Part shown: in pieces, positions 25,793 through 34,470 of the stretch
Layout: every line of letters starts with the position of its first letter
Numbering within the stretch: the stretch's first letter is position 1
NCBI RefSeq assembly: GCF_014397245.1
Contig: NZ_JACLHY010000003.1
Location: forward strand, 1-64,000
DNA: 64,000 bases
DNA from: Arenibacter arenosicollis
GTDB taxonomy: Bacteria; Bacteroidota; Bacteroidia; Flavobacteriales; Flavobacteriaceae
Direction: 5' to 3'
Notes under the pieces: model-generated
What the model saw: the letters and a program-made list of their open reading frames with translations, nothing else
Database searches by the model: none
What the model was told of the DNA's origin: nothing
Translations under genes and position numbers: made by a program

Positions 25793-26953
25793 ATGAAAAG
25801 CATTCACTATTTTCTAACAGTACTGACTTTAATCATTTTCTCCTGCAAGAACAAAACGGAGAAAACTGCAACAACAGAAGAACTTAAAAGCGGTAACGAC
25901 ATAACGGGTAATTTCACTTTGCCCCCATTGTCCCAACCAGGGCAAGGCGCCTACCTCAGTGGGGAATTGATATACCCTTTGGATAACAAACCCACCCCGG
26001 AATGCCATGCCTCCACCATAGTGGAAACACCCACTGGGCTTGTGAGTGCATTTTTTGCGGGTACCCATGAAAAAAACCCAGATGTTGGTATTAGGGTATC
26101 CCGAATGGTAGATGGCAAATGGACATGGCCGGAAGAAGTGGTCAATGGTGTACAAAATGATACTCTGCGCTATCCTCTTTGGAATCCAGTACTATTTCAG
26201 CCGGCAGAGGGTCCGCTGTTATTGTTCTATAAAGAAGGACCTGACCCTAGGACTTGGTGGGGAATGTTGATGACTTCTCCCGACGGTGGAAAAACATGGT
26301 CCAAGCCAGAAAAAATGGGAACCGACGAAAAAATAGGACACTTGTTGGGGCCAGTCAAAAACAAGCCCATTCAGCTGGCCGACGGAACCATAATCTCTCC
26401 CACAAGTACCGAGTATAAATTGGAAGATGGGGATGTAGATTGGATGGTGCACTTTGAAATAAGCAAGGACAATGGCAAGACTTGGGAGGTTGTAGGCCCA
26501 ATTAACGACGGAAAGGAATTTGATGCTATTCAGCCCAGTATACTTACCTATCCCAATGGTAAAATGCAAGTTCTGTGTAGAACGAGACAAAATGTAATCT
26601 CTCAGAGTTGGTCCGAGGATCAAGGCCGAACCTGGAGCGAAATGACCGCTACCGAACTTCCAAACCCCAACTCGGGAACAGATGCTGTGACCCTAAAAGA
26701 CAATAGGCAGTTACTTATATATAATCACACCACAAAAGAGGGAGAAGAGCCAAAGGGCAGAAATATGATTAATCTGGCCATATCCGATGACGGCATCAAC
26801 TGGAAGCCCGTAATGACCTTGGAAAATGTACCGGCCGAATCAGGATATTCCTATCCCGCTATTATCCAGACTTCGGATGGGTTGGTTCATATCACTTATA
26901 CCTACGTAAGGCAGTCCGTAAAACATGTAGTTATAGACCCAAAGCAGTTGTAG
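25793..26953 (+). CDS. Sialidase-like beta-propeller lipoprotein 2 (BNR)
   Basis: 386 residues with a lipoprotein signal (IIFSC, Cys about 18), so probably tethered to a membrane. The region ECHASTIVETPTGLVSAFFAG to GTHEKNPDVGIRVSRMVDGK and the Asp-boxes SPDGGKTW, SKDNGKTW and SEDQGRTW define a BNR_2-type propeller of the exo-sialidase-like group. These enzymes commonly occur in polysaccharide loci without sialic acid, and their substrate is unproven. It lies 76 bp after propeller 1. Confidence 0.75.
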   Translation: MKSIHYFLTVLTLIIFSCKNKTEKTATTEELKSGNDITGNFTLPPLSQPGQGAYLSGELIYPLDNKPTPECHASTIVETPTGLVSAFFAGTHEKNPDVGIRVSRMVDGKWTWPEEVVNGVQNDTLRYPLWNPVLFQPAEGPLLLFYKEGPDPRTWWGMLMTSPDGGKTWSKPEKMGTDEKIGHLLGPVKNKPIQLADGTIISPTSTEYKLEDGDVDWMVHFEISKDNGKTWEVVGPINDGKEFDAIQPSILTYPNGKMQVLCRTRQNVISQSWSEDQGRTWSEMTATELPNPNSGTDAVTLKDNRQLLIYNHTTKEGEEPKGRNMINLAISDDGINWKPVMTLENVPAESGYSYPAIIQTSDGLVHITYTYVRQSVKHVVIDPKQL

Positions 26954-27033
26954 TCTGTAATTAGTAAATGGTCCAAAGAAATACTGTTACGATATTTATA
27001 CTAGAGAACACTTATGACATCCAAAAGATAAGC

Positions 27034-28251
27034 ATGGAGAAATATAAAATATTTAAAAAGCTACAGTCCGTTGTTGTCATGTTGTTGATGTTGCTTATAC
27101 CAATTACATTCTTTGGATGTAAAGAGGATAAACCCGTAGATTATCCGAATCCGGTTTCCAATCCCACATCTAAATTAATGTTACATGGAGAATGGCTCCA
27201 TGATCCGCATAAAATAGATTTTGATAAAATTCCTAAAATCCCAGTGGAGCACGCTCTGGTAAGTGATGTTACCCCAGATGGTGTTAACCAACACAATTAT
27301 TTGGCCTACCATGACAATCGTTATTGGATAATGTGGAGCGATGGCCCAGGGGTTGAAGATAGGGTGGGTCAGGTAGTTAAATATTCCACCAGCACCGATG
27401 GCCTGCAATGGGAAAAACCAAAATTCCTAACCACATATCCTGAAGGCTCTGGCCCGGAATCGCCCAATTACAACACTAGAACAGATCAGGGCCTCAGGTG
27501 GATTTCGAGAGGTTTTTGGGAATACAAAGGTGAATTTTTGGCATTGGCCTCCTTGGATGAGGCTAAAGGCTTTTTTGGTCCAGCGCTGGCCCTCCATGCC
27601 TTTAAATGGAACAAAGAATCCGAATCATGGGAATACCATGGAGTAGTTATGGAAAATGCGATCAATAATTTTCCGCCCAAGAGATTACCTACTGGAGAGT
27701 GGTTAATGTCTCGCAGGTCCTTTGATTATGTTGAAAAGGGTGTCGATTTTATGGTGGGTGCAGAAGAGCGGTTTGATCAATGGGAAGTCTATCCTGTTTT
27801 TGGAACAAGTACACAACTGGAAGCGGAGGAACCCTATTGGTGGATCTTGCCCGACAATAAAAACCTGATGGCGCTATTTCGGGACAATCGTAAAAGTGGG
27901 TTTTTATATCGCTCCTTTTCAACGGACAATGGCCGCACCTGGAGTCCACCAGTACAAACCAACTTCCCCGATGCTCGATCCAAATTTCACGGCCTCCGGT
28001 TGCAAGATGGAAGATATGTCCTGGTCTCCAACTCCAATTATAAAAAAAGGGACCCTTTAACCTTGGCCATTAGCAATGATGGCTTGGTCTTTACCTCACT
28101 AGGCTATCTGGTAGGCGGAAGACACATAGATTACCCCCATGTATTGGAGCACGATGGACATTTATTGGTAGCCTTTGCTGGAGATGCCAAACAGAAAATA
28201 GAAGTAGTAAAAGTTAAGATTTCGGATTTGGACAATTTGAAGATGAAATAA
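27034..28251 (+). CDS. Sialidase-like beta-propeller lipoprotein 3
   Basis: 405 residues from the Met at 27034, which places the lipobox ITFFGC correctly; an in-frame Met 66 bp upstream gives an unlikely signal. The propeller is less regular: STDNGRTW is the clearest Asp-box, and WVSRGFWEY-like DQGLRWISRGFWEYKGEFLA and HIDYPHVLEHDGHLLVAFAG mark conserved blades. It is a secreted, membrane-bound candidate carbohydrate-active protein. Its last 157 bp are duplicated in the decayed copy at 29944-30099, evidence of past tandem duplication. Confidence 0.7.
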   Translation: MEKYKIFKKLQSVVVMLLMLLIPITFFGCKEDKPVDYPNPVSNPTSKLMLHGEWLHDPHKIDFDKIPKIPVEHALVSDVTPDGVNQHNYLAYHDNRYWIMWSDGPGVEDRVGQVVKYSTSTDGLQWEKPKFLTTYPEGSGPESPNYNTRTDQGLRWISRGFWEYKGEFLALASLDEAKGFFGPALALHAFKWNKESESWEYHGVVMENAINNFPPKRLPTGEWLMSRRSFDYVEKGVDFMVGAEERFDQWEVYPVFGTSTQLEAEEPYWWILPDNKNLMALFRDNRKSGFLYRSFSTDNGRTWSPPVQTNFPDARSKFHGLRLQDGRYVLVSNSNYKKRDPLTLAISNDGLVFTSLGYLVGGRHIDYPHVLEHDGHLLVAFAGDAKQKIEVVKVKISDLDNLKMK

Positions 28252-28328
28252 ACATTAAAGTTGATTGAAATACACCTAGGTAAAAAAAATAAATACGTTC
28301 TAGGACAACATTAAAAAACTTATTTAAG

Positions 28329-28561
28329 ATGAGGAATATTGAGAACACTATATTGGCCTGTTTGTTTTAACTTTTTATTGTGGCTCAAGATGAAAAATTG
28401 AATATCGTATTTATTCTTGCAGATGACTTGTCGCAATTACATCAATGCCAAGGTCCTTAGCTATAACCTTTTATTTACACCAATAAAGTGGTAAGTTAAG
28501 ACCAACACCTATTATTCACCTCATTTATGCTCGCCTAAAAGTTCAGCTCTAATAACAGAAA
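28329..28561 (+). pseudogene. Decayed sulfatase gene (remnant 1)
   Basis: From the ATG at 28329 the frame reads a signal-peptide-like start broken by a TAA, then VAQDEKLNIVFILADDL, which is the N-terminal metal-binding strand of type I sulfatases. A TAG follows. About 100 bp on, another stretch reads CSPKSSALIT, which resembles the sulfatase active-site C-S-P-x-R-x-x-x-x-T with the essential Arg changed to Ser. The rest of the roughly 1.5-kb gene is deleted. The gap between propellers 3 and 4 is therefore a gene graveyard, not simple intergenic DNA. Confidence 0.7.
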
Positions 28562-28597
28562 AATTTCCATTATAAACACTTTTAACAATTAACCAAA

Positions 28598-29773
28598 ATG
28601 AAAAAAATTACATTAATTCTAATTTACCTTATTAGCAGTGTTTCCTTAACTGCCCAGCAATACGACGATTCAAAAGTGCCAGGAAAAGTCGTGGCCTATA
28701 GCCCTGCATCTTCAGGTAAATATATTGGCTCACCTAGCTTGGCGATTCTACCAAATGGGAATTATGTTGCTTCCCATGATTTTTTTGGACCTGAATCCAA
28801 TGAACATGTGAGAGCAACTTCCAAAATTTACACGTCTAAAAATAAAGGTAAATCCTGGAACCAGATAGCCGAGATTGATGGCGCATTTTGGTCTAAGCTT
28901 TTTGTCAATCAAGGAAAGCTTTGGTTTTTAGGCACCGACAGACATCATGGAAATACACTTGTCAGACTTTCAGAAGATGGAGGGAACACCTGGACCAACC
29001 CAAGCAATGCTACAAACGGTCTAATCTTGGAAGGGGAATATCATTGTGCACCTATGGCAATCCTTAAGAATAATGGCAGAATATGGAGAGGTATGGAAAG
29101 TGCGATGGGCCCAATTAAAAAATGGGGAAAAAGATATGGCGCATTTATGCTTTCAGCTCCTATAGATTCCGATTTGTTAAGTGCCGATAGTTGGACTTCC
29201 AGTAACATTTTATATTATGATTCAACCTACCTTGATGGAAATTTTGGCGGCTGGTTAGAAGGTAATGCTGTGGTAGATAAGGATGGACAGATGTGGGATA
29301 TATTGCGTGTTGATGATCGTTCCACATTAGAGGAAAAAGCAGCATTTATTAAAATTAGTGCTGATGGCAAGAATGCTTCTTTTGATATCAATTCTGGCTT
29401 TAAGGATTTCCCAGGGGGTAGCAAAAAATTTATCATCAAATACGATGAGCCTTCTGGACTGTATTGGACCTTAGCCAATATAATCCCTGAAGAGATAAAA
29501 AAGGATAATGAAGGCACAAATCCTGCCAAGATTAGAAATACCTTGGCATTATTTTCTTCCCCGGATTTAGTCCAATGGAATCAAAGAAAGGTGATTTTAC
29601 AGCATCCCGATGTTTCAAATCATGGGTTTCAATATGTTGATTGGATGGTAAAAGGAAAGGATATCTTATTTCTTTCTAGAACAGCCTACGATGATGGTGT
29701 TGGCGGGGCTAATAATAATCATGATGCAAATTTCTTAACTTTTCATCGTATTAAGAAATTCAGAAAACATTAA
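28598..29773 (+). CDS. Secreted sialidase-like beta-propeller protein 4
   Basis: 391 residues with a signal peptide (about 1-19, SLTAQ). Asp-box-like motifs are SKNKGKSWNQ and SEDGGNTWTN. Other conserved-looking blade segments are GSPSLAILPNGNYVASHD, LFVNQGKLWFLGTDRHHGN and GWLEGNAVVDKDGQMWDILR. It belongs to the broad exo-sialidase-like group but is divergent from the other three propellers here. Function is unknown, probably glycan cleavage or binding. It is flanked on both sides by decayed sulfatase remnants. Confidence 0.7.
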   Translation: MKKITLILIYLISSVSLTAQQYDDSKVPGKVVAYSPASSGKYIGSPSLAILPNGNYVASHDFFGPESNEHVRATSKIYTSKNKGKSWNQIAEIDGAFWSKLFVNQGKLWFLGTDRHHGNTLVRLSEDGGNTWTNPSNATNGLILEGEYHCAPMAILKNNGRIWRGMESAMGPIKKWGKRYGAFMLSAPIDSDLLSADSWTSSNILYYDSTYLDGNFGGWLEGNAVVDKDGQMWDILRVDDRSTLEEKAAFIKISADGKNASFDINSGFKDFPGGSKKFIIKYDEPSGLYWTLANIIPEEIKKDNEGTNPAKIRNTLALFSSPDLVQWNQRKVILQHPDVSNHGFQYVDWMVKGKDILFLSRTAYDDGVGGANNNHDANFLTFHRIKKFRKH

Positions 29774-29787
29774 TAATCTATTGTTTT

Positions 29788-30099
29788 ATGACATTATGTA
29801 AAGTTACTATAGGGAAATATATTCAGATAATTTTGTGTGCTTGTTGTTTTGCCTTAAAGGCAAATGGACAGTCAAAAAAGCCTAATATTTTTATTCATCT
29901 ATACCGATGATCAGGCATATTGGACTGTGGGCATGTCCATTATCTCACTGGGTTATCTATTGGGAGGAAGACAATTAGATTACCCACCTGTATTAGAGCA
30001 CGATGGACATTTACTGTTAGCATTTCAGGGGATGCCAAACAAAAAATAGAAGTGGTGAAGATTAGGTTTACGAAATTGGACAATTAGAGGATGAAGTAA
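29788..30099 (+). pseudogene. Chimeric pseudogene: sulfatase 5' end joined to duplicated propeller 3' end
   Basis: From the ATG at 29788 a signal peptide (IILCACCFALKANGQ) leads to KKPNIF. After a frameshift it continues as FIYTDDQAYWTVG, the N-terminal strand of a type I sulfatase. At about 29944 the sequence switches to a copy of the 3' end of the propeller gene at 28095-28251 (SLGYLLGGRQLDYPPVLEHD versus SLGYLVGGRHIDYPHVLEHD), complete to the same relative stop but with a 1-nt deletion and a premature TAG. The product cannot be functional. Confidence 0.8.
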
Positions 30100-30392
30100 T
30101 AAATAATTTACATCCCAGCCCAACATTGTGCAGTATGTTAAAATTAAGTCCCTCTTACTAACATTCTTTCAAAATAAACCTACTTTCTTTTGATATTATG
30201 AAATAATTAATTATCATTGCTTAATCGATAAAGCAAAAAATGTGACGAAAACTTATATACAGGATATCGTCTTAACATTAAATGGCTTTGACGATATAAT
30301 AAAATTCAGGATTTTACAATTAGCCAACATTTAAGTACCGTGAATGTCCTACTTTTAAAAAATATACCACAATACCTAAATAACCAATTACA
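30100..30392 (+). other. Intergenic, AT-rich, before the symporter
   Basis: 293 bp without coding signal. I see no clear palindrome or promoter match. The preceding remnant suggests it may be leftover DNA of the eroded genes. Confidence 0.4.
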
Positions 30393-31877
30393 ATGAACAG
30401 TTTAGATCTAATTGTATTCTTCATTTACATAGGGGGAATAGCCCTTTTCGGAGGCTCATTTTTTAAAAAGAGTAGAACGTCCTCGTCCTATACCATGGGC
30501 AATAACGACATCCCGGGCTGGGTAGTTACCATGTCCATTTTTGCAACCTTCGTTAGTAGTATAAGTTATCTTGCCCTTCCAGGGAATGCCTATCAATCCA
30601 ATTGGAACGCACTTGCTTTTAGCCTTTCCCTTCCTATTGCTTCCTTGATTGCGGTAAAATATTTTGTTCCGTTGTACAGAAAAATCAATAGTCCATCGGC
30701 CTATACGTATATGGAACAACGTTTTGGCGCCTGGGCTAGAATCTATGTGTCCCTTTGTTACCTATTAACCCAGTTAATGCGTATTGGAACCATACTCTAC
30801 CTTTTGGCCCTGACCCTAAATGCAATAGTTGGTTGGGATATGGTAACCATAATAATATTTACCGGTCTGGTAGTATCTATATACTCCATGTTGGGCGGAA
30901 TTACAGCGGTATTATGGACGGATGCCATTCAGGGGATAATCCTAATCGTTGGGGCCCTGGTCTGTGTTGGTTTTATTCTCTTTAATATGCCCGAAGGCCC
31001 TGGACAGGTTTTCGATATTGCTGCACAAAATGACAAATTTGGCCTTGGTAGTTTCAGCCTGAGCTTGTCCGAACCTACTTTCTGGGTAGTCTTGGTCTAC
31101 GGTGTATTCATCAATCTGCAAAATTATGGTATAGACCAGAATTATGTTCAACGCTATATGGCCTCGAAATCTGACAAGGAAGCCCAAAAATCTGCATTGA
31201 TAGGGGGATTGATCTATCTGCCCATTTCTGCTGTATTTCTTTTTATCGGCACCTCGCTTTTTGCCTATTACCATTCAGCGGCCACCCTACCAGTAGAGCT
31301 GCAGGATATAAATAAAGGTGACAGTGTTTTCCCATATTTTATAGTTAATGCCCTCCCTGCGGGAATCACAGGACTTATGATCGCTTCTATATTTGCGGCA
31401 GGAATGAGCACCATATCAACAAGTTTTAATAGTTCAGCAACCGTCTTTCTTACGGATTATTACAATAAATATTTTAAAAAGACCGCCTCAGATAAGGAAG
31501 GTATGCGAGTACTATATATTTCATCGGCAATCATAAGTGTTATTGGAATTGTTATTGCCATAGCCATGATCAACGTAAAAAGCGCCCTTGACGCTTGGTG
31601 GAAACTTTCCTCTATTTTTAGTGGAGGTATGTTGGGACTTTTACTTTTAGGACTGTTCTCTAAAACCAAAAATATTAAAGGTGCGCTTTTTGGGGTATTG
31701 GTAGGAATATTGATTATTATTTGGATGAGCCTATCAAGCACTATTTTCGGAGAGGATTCCGTTGGCGCTTCCTTCCATACTTATTTAACTATCGTATTTG
31801 GAACGGCTGCCATATTTATAGTGGGCTTCCTTATATCCATATTCAATAAAAAGACCGATGAAATCTATGAACATTAA
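30393..31877 (+). CDS. Sodium:solute symporter (SSS family)
   Basis: 494 residues with about 13 transmembrane helices. Family marks are TMGNNDIPGWVVTMSIFAT (N-terminal helices), SIYSMLGGITAVLWTDAIQG, QNYVQRYMASKSDKEAQKSA and GITGLMIASIFAAGMSTIST. It is an inner-membrane Na+-driven importer, probably for a monosaccharide or a small acidic sugar product of this locus. FucP on the other strand already covers L-fucose, so this one may take up a second released unit. It ends the plus-strand catabolic set before the LacI gene. Confidence 0.88.
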   Translation: MNSLDLIVFFIYIGGIALFGGSFFKKSRTSSSYTMGNNDIPGWVVTMSIFATFVSSISYLALPGNAYQSNWNALAFSLSLPIASLIAVKYFVPLYRKINSPSAYTYMEQRFGAWARIYVSLCYLLTQLMRIGTILYLLALTLNAIVGWDMVTIIIFTGLVVSIYSMLGGITAVLWTDAIQGIILIVGALVCVGFILFNMPEGPGQVFDIAAQNDKFGLGSFSLSLSEPTFWVVLVYGVFINLQNYGIDQNYVQRYMASKSDKEAQKSALIGGLIYLPISAVFLFIGTSLFAYYHSAATLPVELQDINKGDSVFPYFIVNALPAGITGLMIASIFAAGMSTISTSFNSSATVFLTDYYNKYFKKTASDKEGMRVLYISSAIISVIGIVIAIAMINVKSALDAWWKLSSIFSGGMLGLLLLGLFSKTKNIKGALFGVLVGILIIIWMSLSSTIFGEDSVGASFHTYLTIVFGTAAIFIVGFLISIFNKKTDEIYEH

Positions 31878-32052
31878 GTAGATAAGTAGTTGATTTTGAA
31901 TATCTGGATGGAAAAGGAACGTAAGGATTTTGTCATTACACCCCAAGATTTAGGCCAACAATGAATTTTGGCAAGAATTTCGTAATTTTGACAACTGGGT
32001 AACATCTACCTTAAAAATCTTTAACTCACAGATTACAAACAAGTTACATCCA

Positions 32053-32067
32053 AGGTTGTCGCAACCT
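32053..32067. promoter_or_regulatory. Palindrome upstream of the LacI gene
   Basis: AGGTTG and CAACCT are perfect inverted arms around TCG, 24 bp before the ATG. It could be an autoregulatory site or an mRNA hairpin in the leader. It does not match the TTAAACGTTTAA operator at 20859. Confidence 0.35.
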
Positions 32068-32090
32068 AGTAATTTTAATCCAATACATAC

Positions 32091-33107
32091 ATGAAACCTA
32101 AAACATCATTAAAGGATATAGCAAAAATTGTGGGTGTTTCCATACCCCTGGTTTCATATGTATTGAGCAATAAAGGTAAGGAGAACAGGGTTTCCGAAAA
32201 GACCGCAAAAAAAATAAGGGAGGTAGCCAAAGAATTGAATTATCATCCCAATTGGAATGCAAGAAGCCTTAAAACCAATAAGACAAGATCTATTGGAGTT
32301 ATTGTAGCCGATATTTCCAACCCGTTTTTCTCCAATTTGGCGAGAACCATAGAAGACGAGGCATTTTCACAGGATTATACGGTTATATTTGGGTCATCGG
32401 ACGAAAAAGTGGAGAAATTCAACAAGGTTTTGGATTTTCTTAAAATGAGGCAGGTCGATGGTTTTATTATAGCGGCACCGGAGGGCTCCAAAGATATTAT
32501 TGCCGAACTTACCAAGGCGGACATTCCCTTTGTATTGATCGACAGGTTCTTTAATGATCTTAATACCAATTACGTTACGGTAGACAATTTTAAGGCCTCT
32601 ATGCAGGCAACCAATTATTTGTTGGGAAAAGGAAACAAAAAAATTGGAGCTGTACTTTACGAATCAACTCTACACCATTATCAGGAAAGACATCTAGGAT
32701 ATCTAGAAGCCCTTAAACAAGCGGGACTACCGGAGAATGCCGAATTCATAAAAAGGATTAATCACAGGTCCTTAAAAACGGAAATGAAAAGGGTGGTAAA
32801 AGAATTGGTGCAGGATGCCGGAGTGGATGCCATTTATTTTCACACAAACACCTTGGCAGAGGAAGGTTTAACCCAAATGTTGGCACTTGACAGAAAGATA
32901 CTTAAGAAAATAAATGTTGTTGTATTCGATCAAAATTCATCCTATAATTTCCTGGAAGATCCAATCCCCTATCTACATCAACCTATAAAGAAAATTGGTC
33001 AAAAGGCATTGAGGATCCTCGTAGGACAGATAGAGGACCCAACCCAGGCCATTCAACAAATTTCATTTGAGACCCAACTGGAATCCAGCTCCTTAAAAAC
33101 AGAATAA
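32091..33107 (+). CDS. LacI/GalR-family transcriptional regulator
   Basis: 338 residues. The helix-turn-helix and hinge are at the N-terminus (SLKDIAKIVGVSIPLVSYVL, then NYHPNWNARSLKTNKTRSIG). From about residue 62 comes a periplasmic-binding-protein-like sensor domain (IGVIVADISNPFFSNLARTI, FDQNSSYNFLEDP). It would repress or activate the sugar operon in response to a sugar or sugar phosphate. The palindrome in the kinase promoter is a plausible target. It is followed by a CGGATC/GATCCG hairpin. Confidence 0.93.
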   Translation: MKPKTSLKDIAKIVGVSIPLVSYVLSNKGKENRVSEKTAKKIREVAKELNYHPNWNARSLKTNKTRSIGVIVADISNPFFSNLARTIEDEAFSQDYTVIFGSSDEKVEKFNKVLDFLKMRQVDGFIIAAPEGSKDIIAELTKADIPFVLIDRFFNDLNTNYVTVDNFKASMQATNYLLGKGNKKIGAVLYESTLHHYQERHLGYLEALKQAGLPENAEFIKRINHRSLKTEMKRVVKELVQDAGVDAIYFHTNTLAEEGLTQMLALDRKILKKINVVVFDQNSSYNFLEDPIPYLHQPIKKIGQKALRILVGQIEDPTQAIQQISFETQLESSSLKTE

Positions 33108-33109
33108 GC

Positions 33110-33139
33110 CGGATCAAAAATAAAAATATCTTCGATCCG
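33110..33139. terminator. Weak hairpin after the LacI gene
   Basis: CGGATC/GATCCG with an AT-rich 18-nt loop, between convergent genes. There is no T-run, so the terminator role is uncertain. Confidence 0.3.
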
Positions 33140-33219
33140 ACTTTCCATGAGTCCAAATATTGGATTGTAATGGCGTACTTAAAATAATCGGTGTAAATTT
33201 GGTATGAAGCCTGTTCCCA

Positions 33220-34377
33220 TTAAATCAGATGGTTTGGAAAATCCTTAACCTCTTCACAGCAAATTTGTTCCATTACCTGTTGTAATTCTGTTTTTAAAAG
33301 TGATATGGTATGGTCCCCTCCTTTGGCACCCAATGCTGCCACTCCGTACATAAATGAACGCCCCATAAAGGTAAATTCGGCCCCACTGGCCATAGTCCTG
33401 GCAATATCCGGTCCTCCCCTTAAGCCGCTATCCATCATTACCTTTATTTGCTTTCCGTATTTTTCAGCGATTCTTGTCAAAGGTTTAATGGTAGATTCCC
33501 CTGCATCCAATTGTCTACCGCCATGATTGGAAACTATGATACCATCCAATCCCAATTTAATGGCGCTTTCAGCGTCGGCTTCGTTGGCAACCCCTTTGAT
33601 CACCAATTTGCCCTTCCACATGTCCCTGATAGGTTTTATCTTCTCCTCATTCAACCTACCTGAAAAGGTCTGGTCCATGAATTTCCCCAATTGTGCCAAA
33701 TCCAATCCTTTTGGCATATAAGGCTTAAGGGTTTCGAAATTGGGCTGTCCATATTTTAAGGTATTAAATGCCCAACTTGGCTTACCAAGTACCTGAAGTA
33801 TATTCTTTACCGACATTTTGGGAGGCATAGCCAAGCCGTTTCTAATATCCCTTGGACGAAAACCAAAGGTGGGCACATCGCACAAAATAACCAATACCGG
33901 ACATTCTGCAGCTTCTGCCCTTTTAATAATATCGTCCCTTACACTATCCTCGGTAGGATGATAAAGTTGAAACCAAGCCTTACCCTCTGTAATCTCACTA
34001 ATGCGTTCAATACTACTGGTTGTCACTGTACTTAAAATAAACGGGATATTATGCTCAAAGGCAGATTTTGCCAAAATTTCCGGAGCGTTGGGCCACATAA
34101 GCCCTTGTAGGCCAACGGGAGCAATTCCAAAAGGTGCGTCGTAAACATGTCCGAAGAGCTCGGTCTTCATACTGGAACCTGTATGTTTACTCAAGTAATA
34201 AGGAAGAAGCTCTATATCGCGTATTTCGGCCGTGTTCTTATGTAGGTTTACATCTTCGTTACAACCCCCATCCAAATACTCAAAAGCAAACTGCGGAATC
34301 CTTTTTTTTGCTTTGTTTCTTAGATCAACAACGGAAGGATATTTAGTGTTGATCTTTATTTCTTTTTTATTCTCCAT
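33220..34377 (-). CDS. lldD: FMN-dependent L-lactate dehydrogenase / alpha-hydroxy-acid oxidase
   Basis: 385 residues. The FMN-binding TIM barrel is complete: FEYLDGGCNED at the N-terminus, PFGIAPVGLQGLMWP, K261 (LVIKGVAN), and the catalytic SNHGGRQLD with H285 and R288. It oxidises L-lactate to pyruvate and passes electrons to the respiratory chain or oxygen. It is the last gene of the long minus-strand operon. The oxidative fucose pathway encoded upstream yields pyruvate plus L-lactate, so this enzyme would recover the lactate. That link is inference from context and known pathway chemistry. Confidence 0.9.
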   Translation of the reverse strand: MENKKEIKINTKYPSVVDLRNKAKKRIPQFAFEYLDGGCNEDVNLHKNTAEIRDIELLPYYLSKHTGSSMKTELFGHVYDAPFGIAPVGLQGLMWPNAPEILAKSAFEHNIPFILSTVTTSSIERISEITEGKAWFQLYHPTEDSVRDDIIKRAEAAECPVLVILCDVPTFGFRPRDIRNGLAMPPKMSVKNILQVLGKPSWAFNTLKYGQPNFETLKPYMPKGLDLAQLGKFMDQTFSGRLNEEKIKPIRDMWKGKLVIKGVANEADAESAIKLGLDGIIVSNHGGRQLDAGESTIKPLTRIAEKYGKQIKVMMDSGLRGGPDIARTMASGAEFTFMGRSFMYGVAALGAKGGDHTISLLKTELQQVMEQICCEEVKDFPNHLI

Positions 34378-34470
34378 GGCATTTAATCTGCATTTGTTTT
34401 AAATATTACTCTCTTATGCACTCACCAACATGCTCAACCGTAAACTAAACTTGTTGTCCTGAGTCTATAT

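Noticed and set aside
24532-29773. Sialic-acid utilisation cluster
   Set aside because: Asp-boxes suggest sialidases, but there is no NanA, NanE, NanK or sialic-acid transporter, whereas fucose genes are abundant.
29864-30049. 61-codon plus-strand open frame as a small gene
   Set aside because: It is the middle frame of the sulfatase/propeller chimera and starts inside the sulfatase signal region; a remnant explains it better.
20448-33107. Fucose locus as a genomic island integrated in tRNA-Arg
   Set aside because: The duplicated tRNA end lies on the moaE side of the tRNA, while the locus lies on the 5' side. No integrase gene is seen. The repeats enclose only 67 bp.
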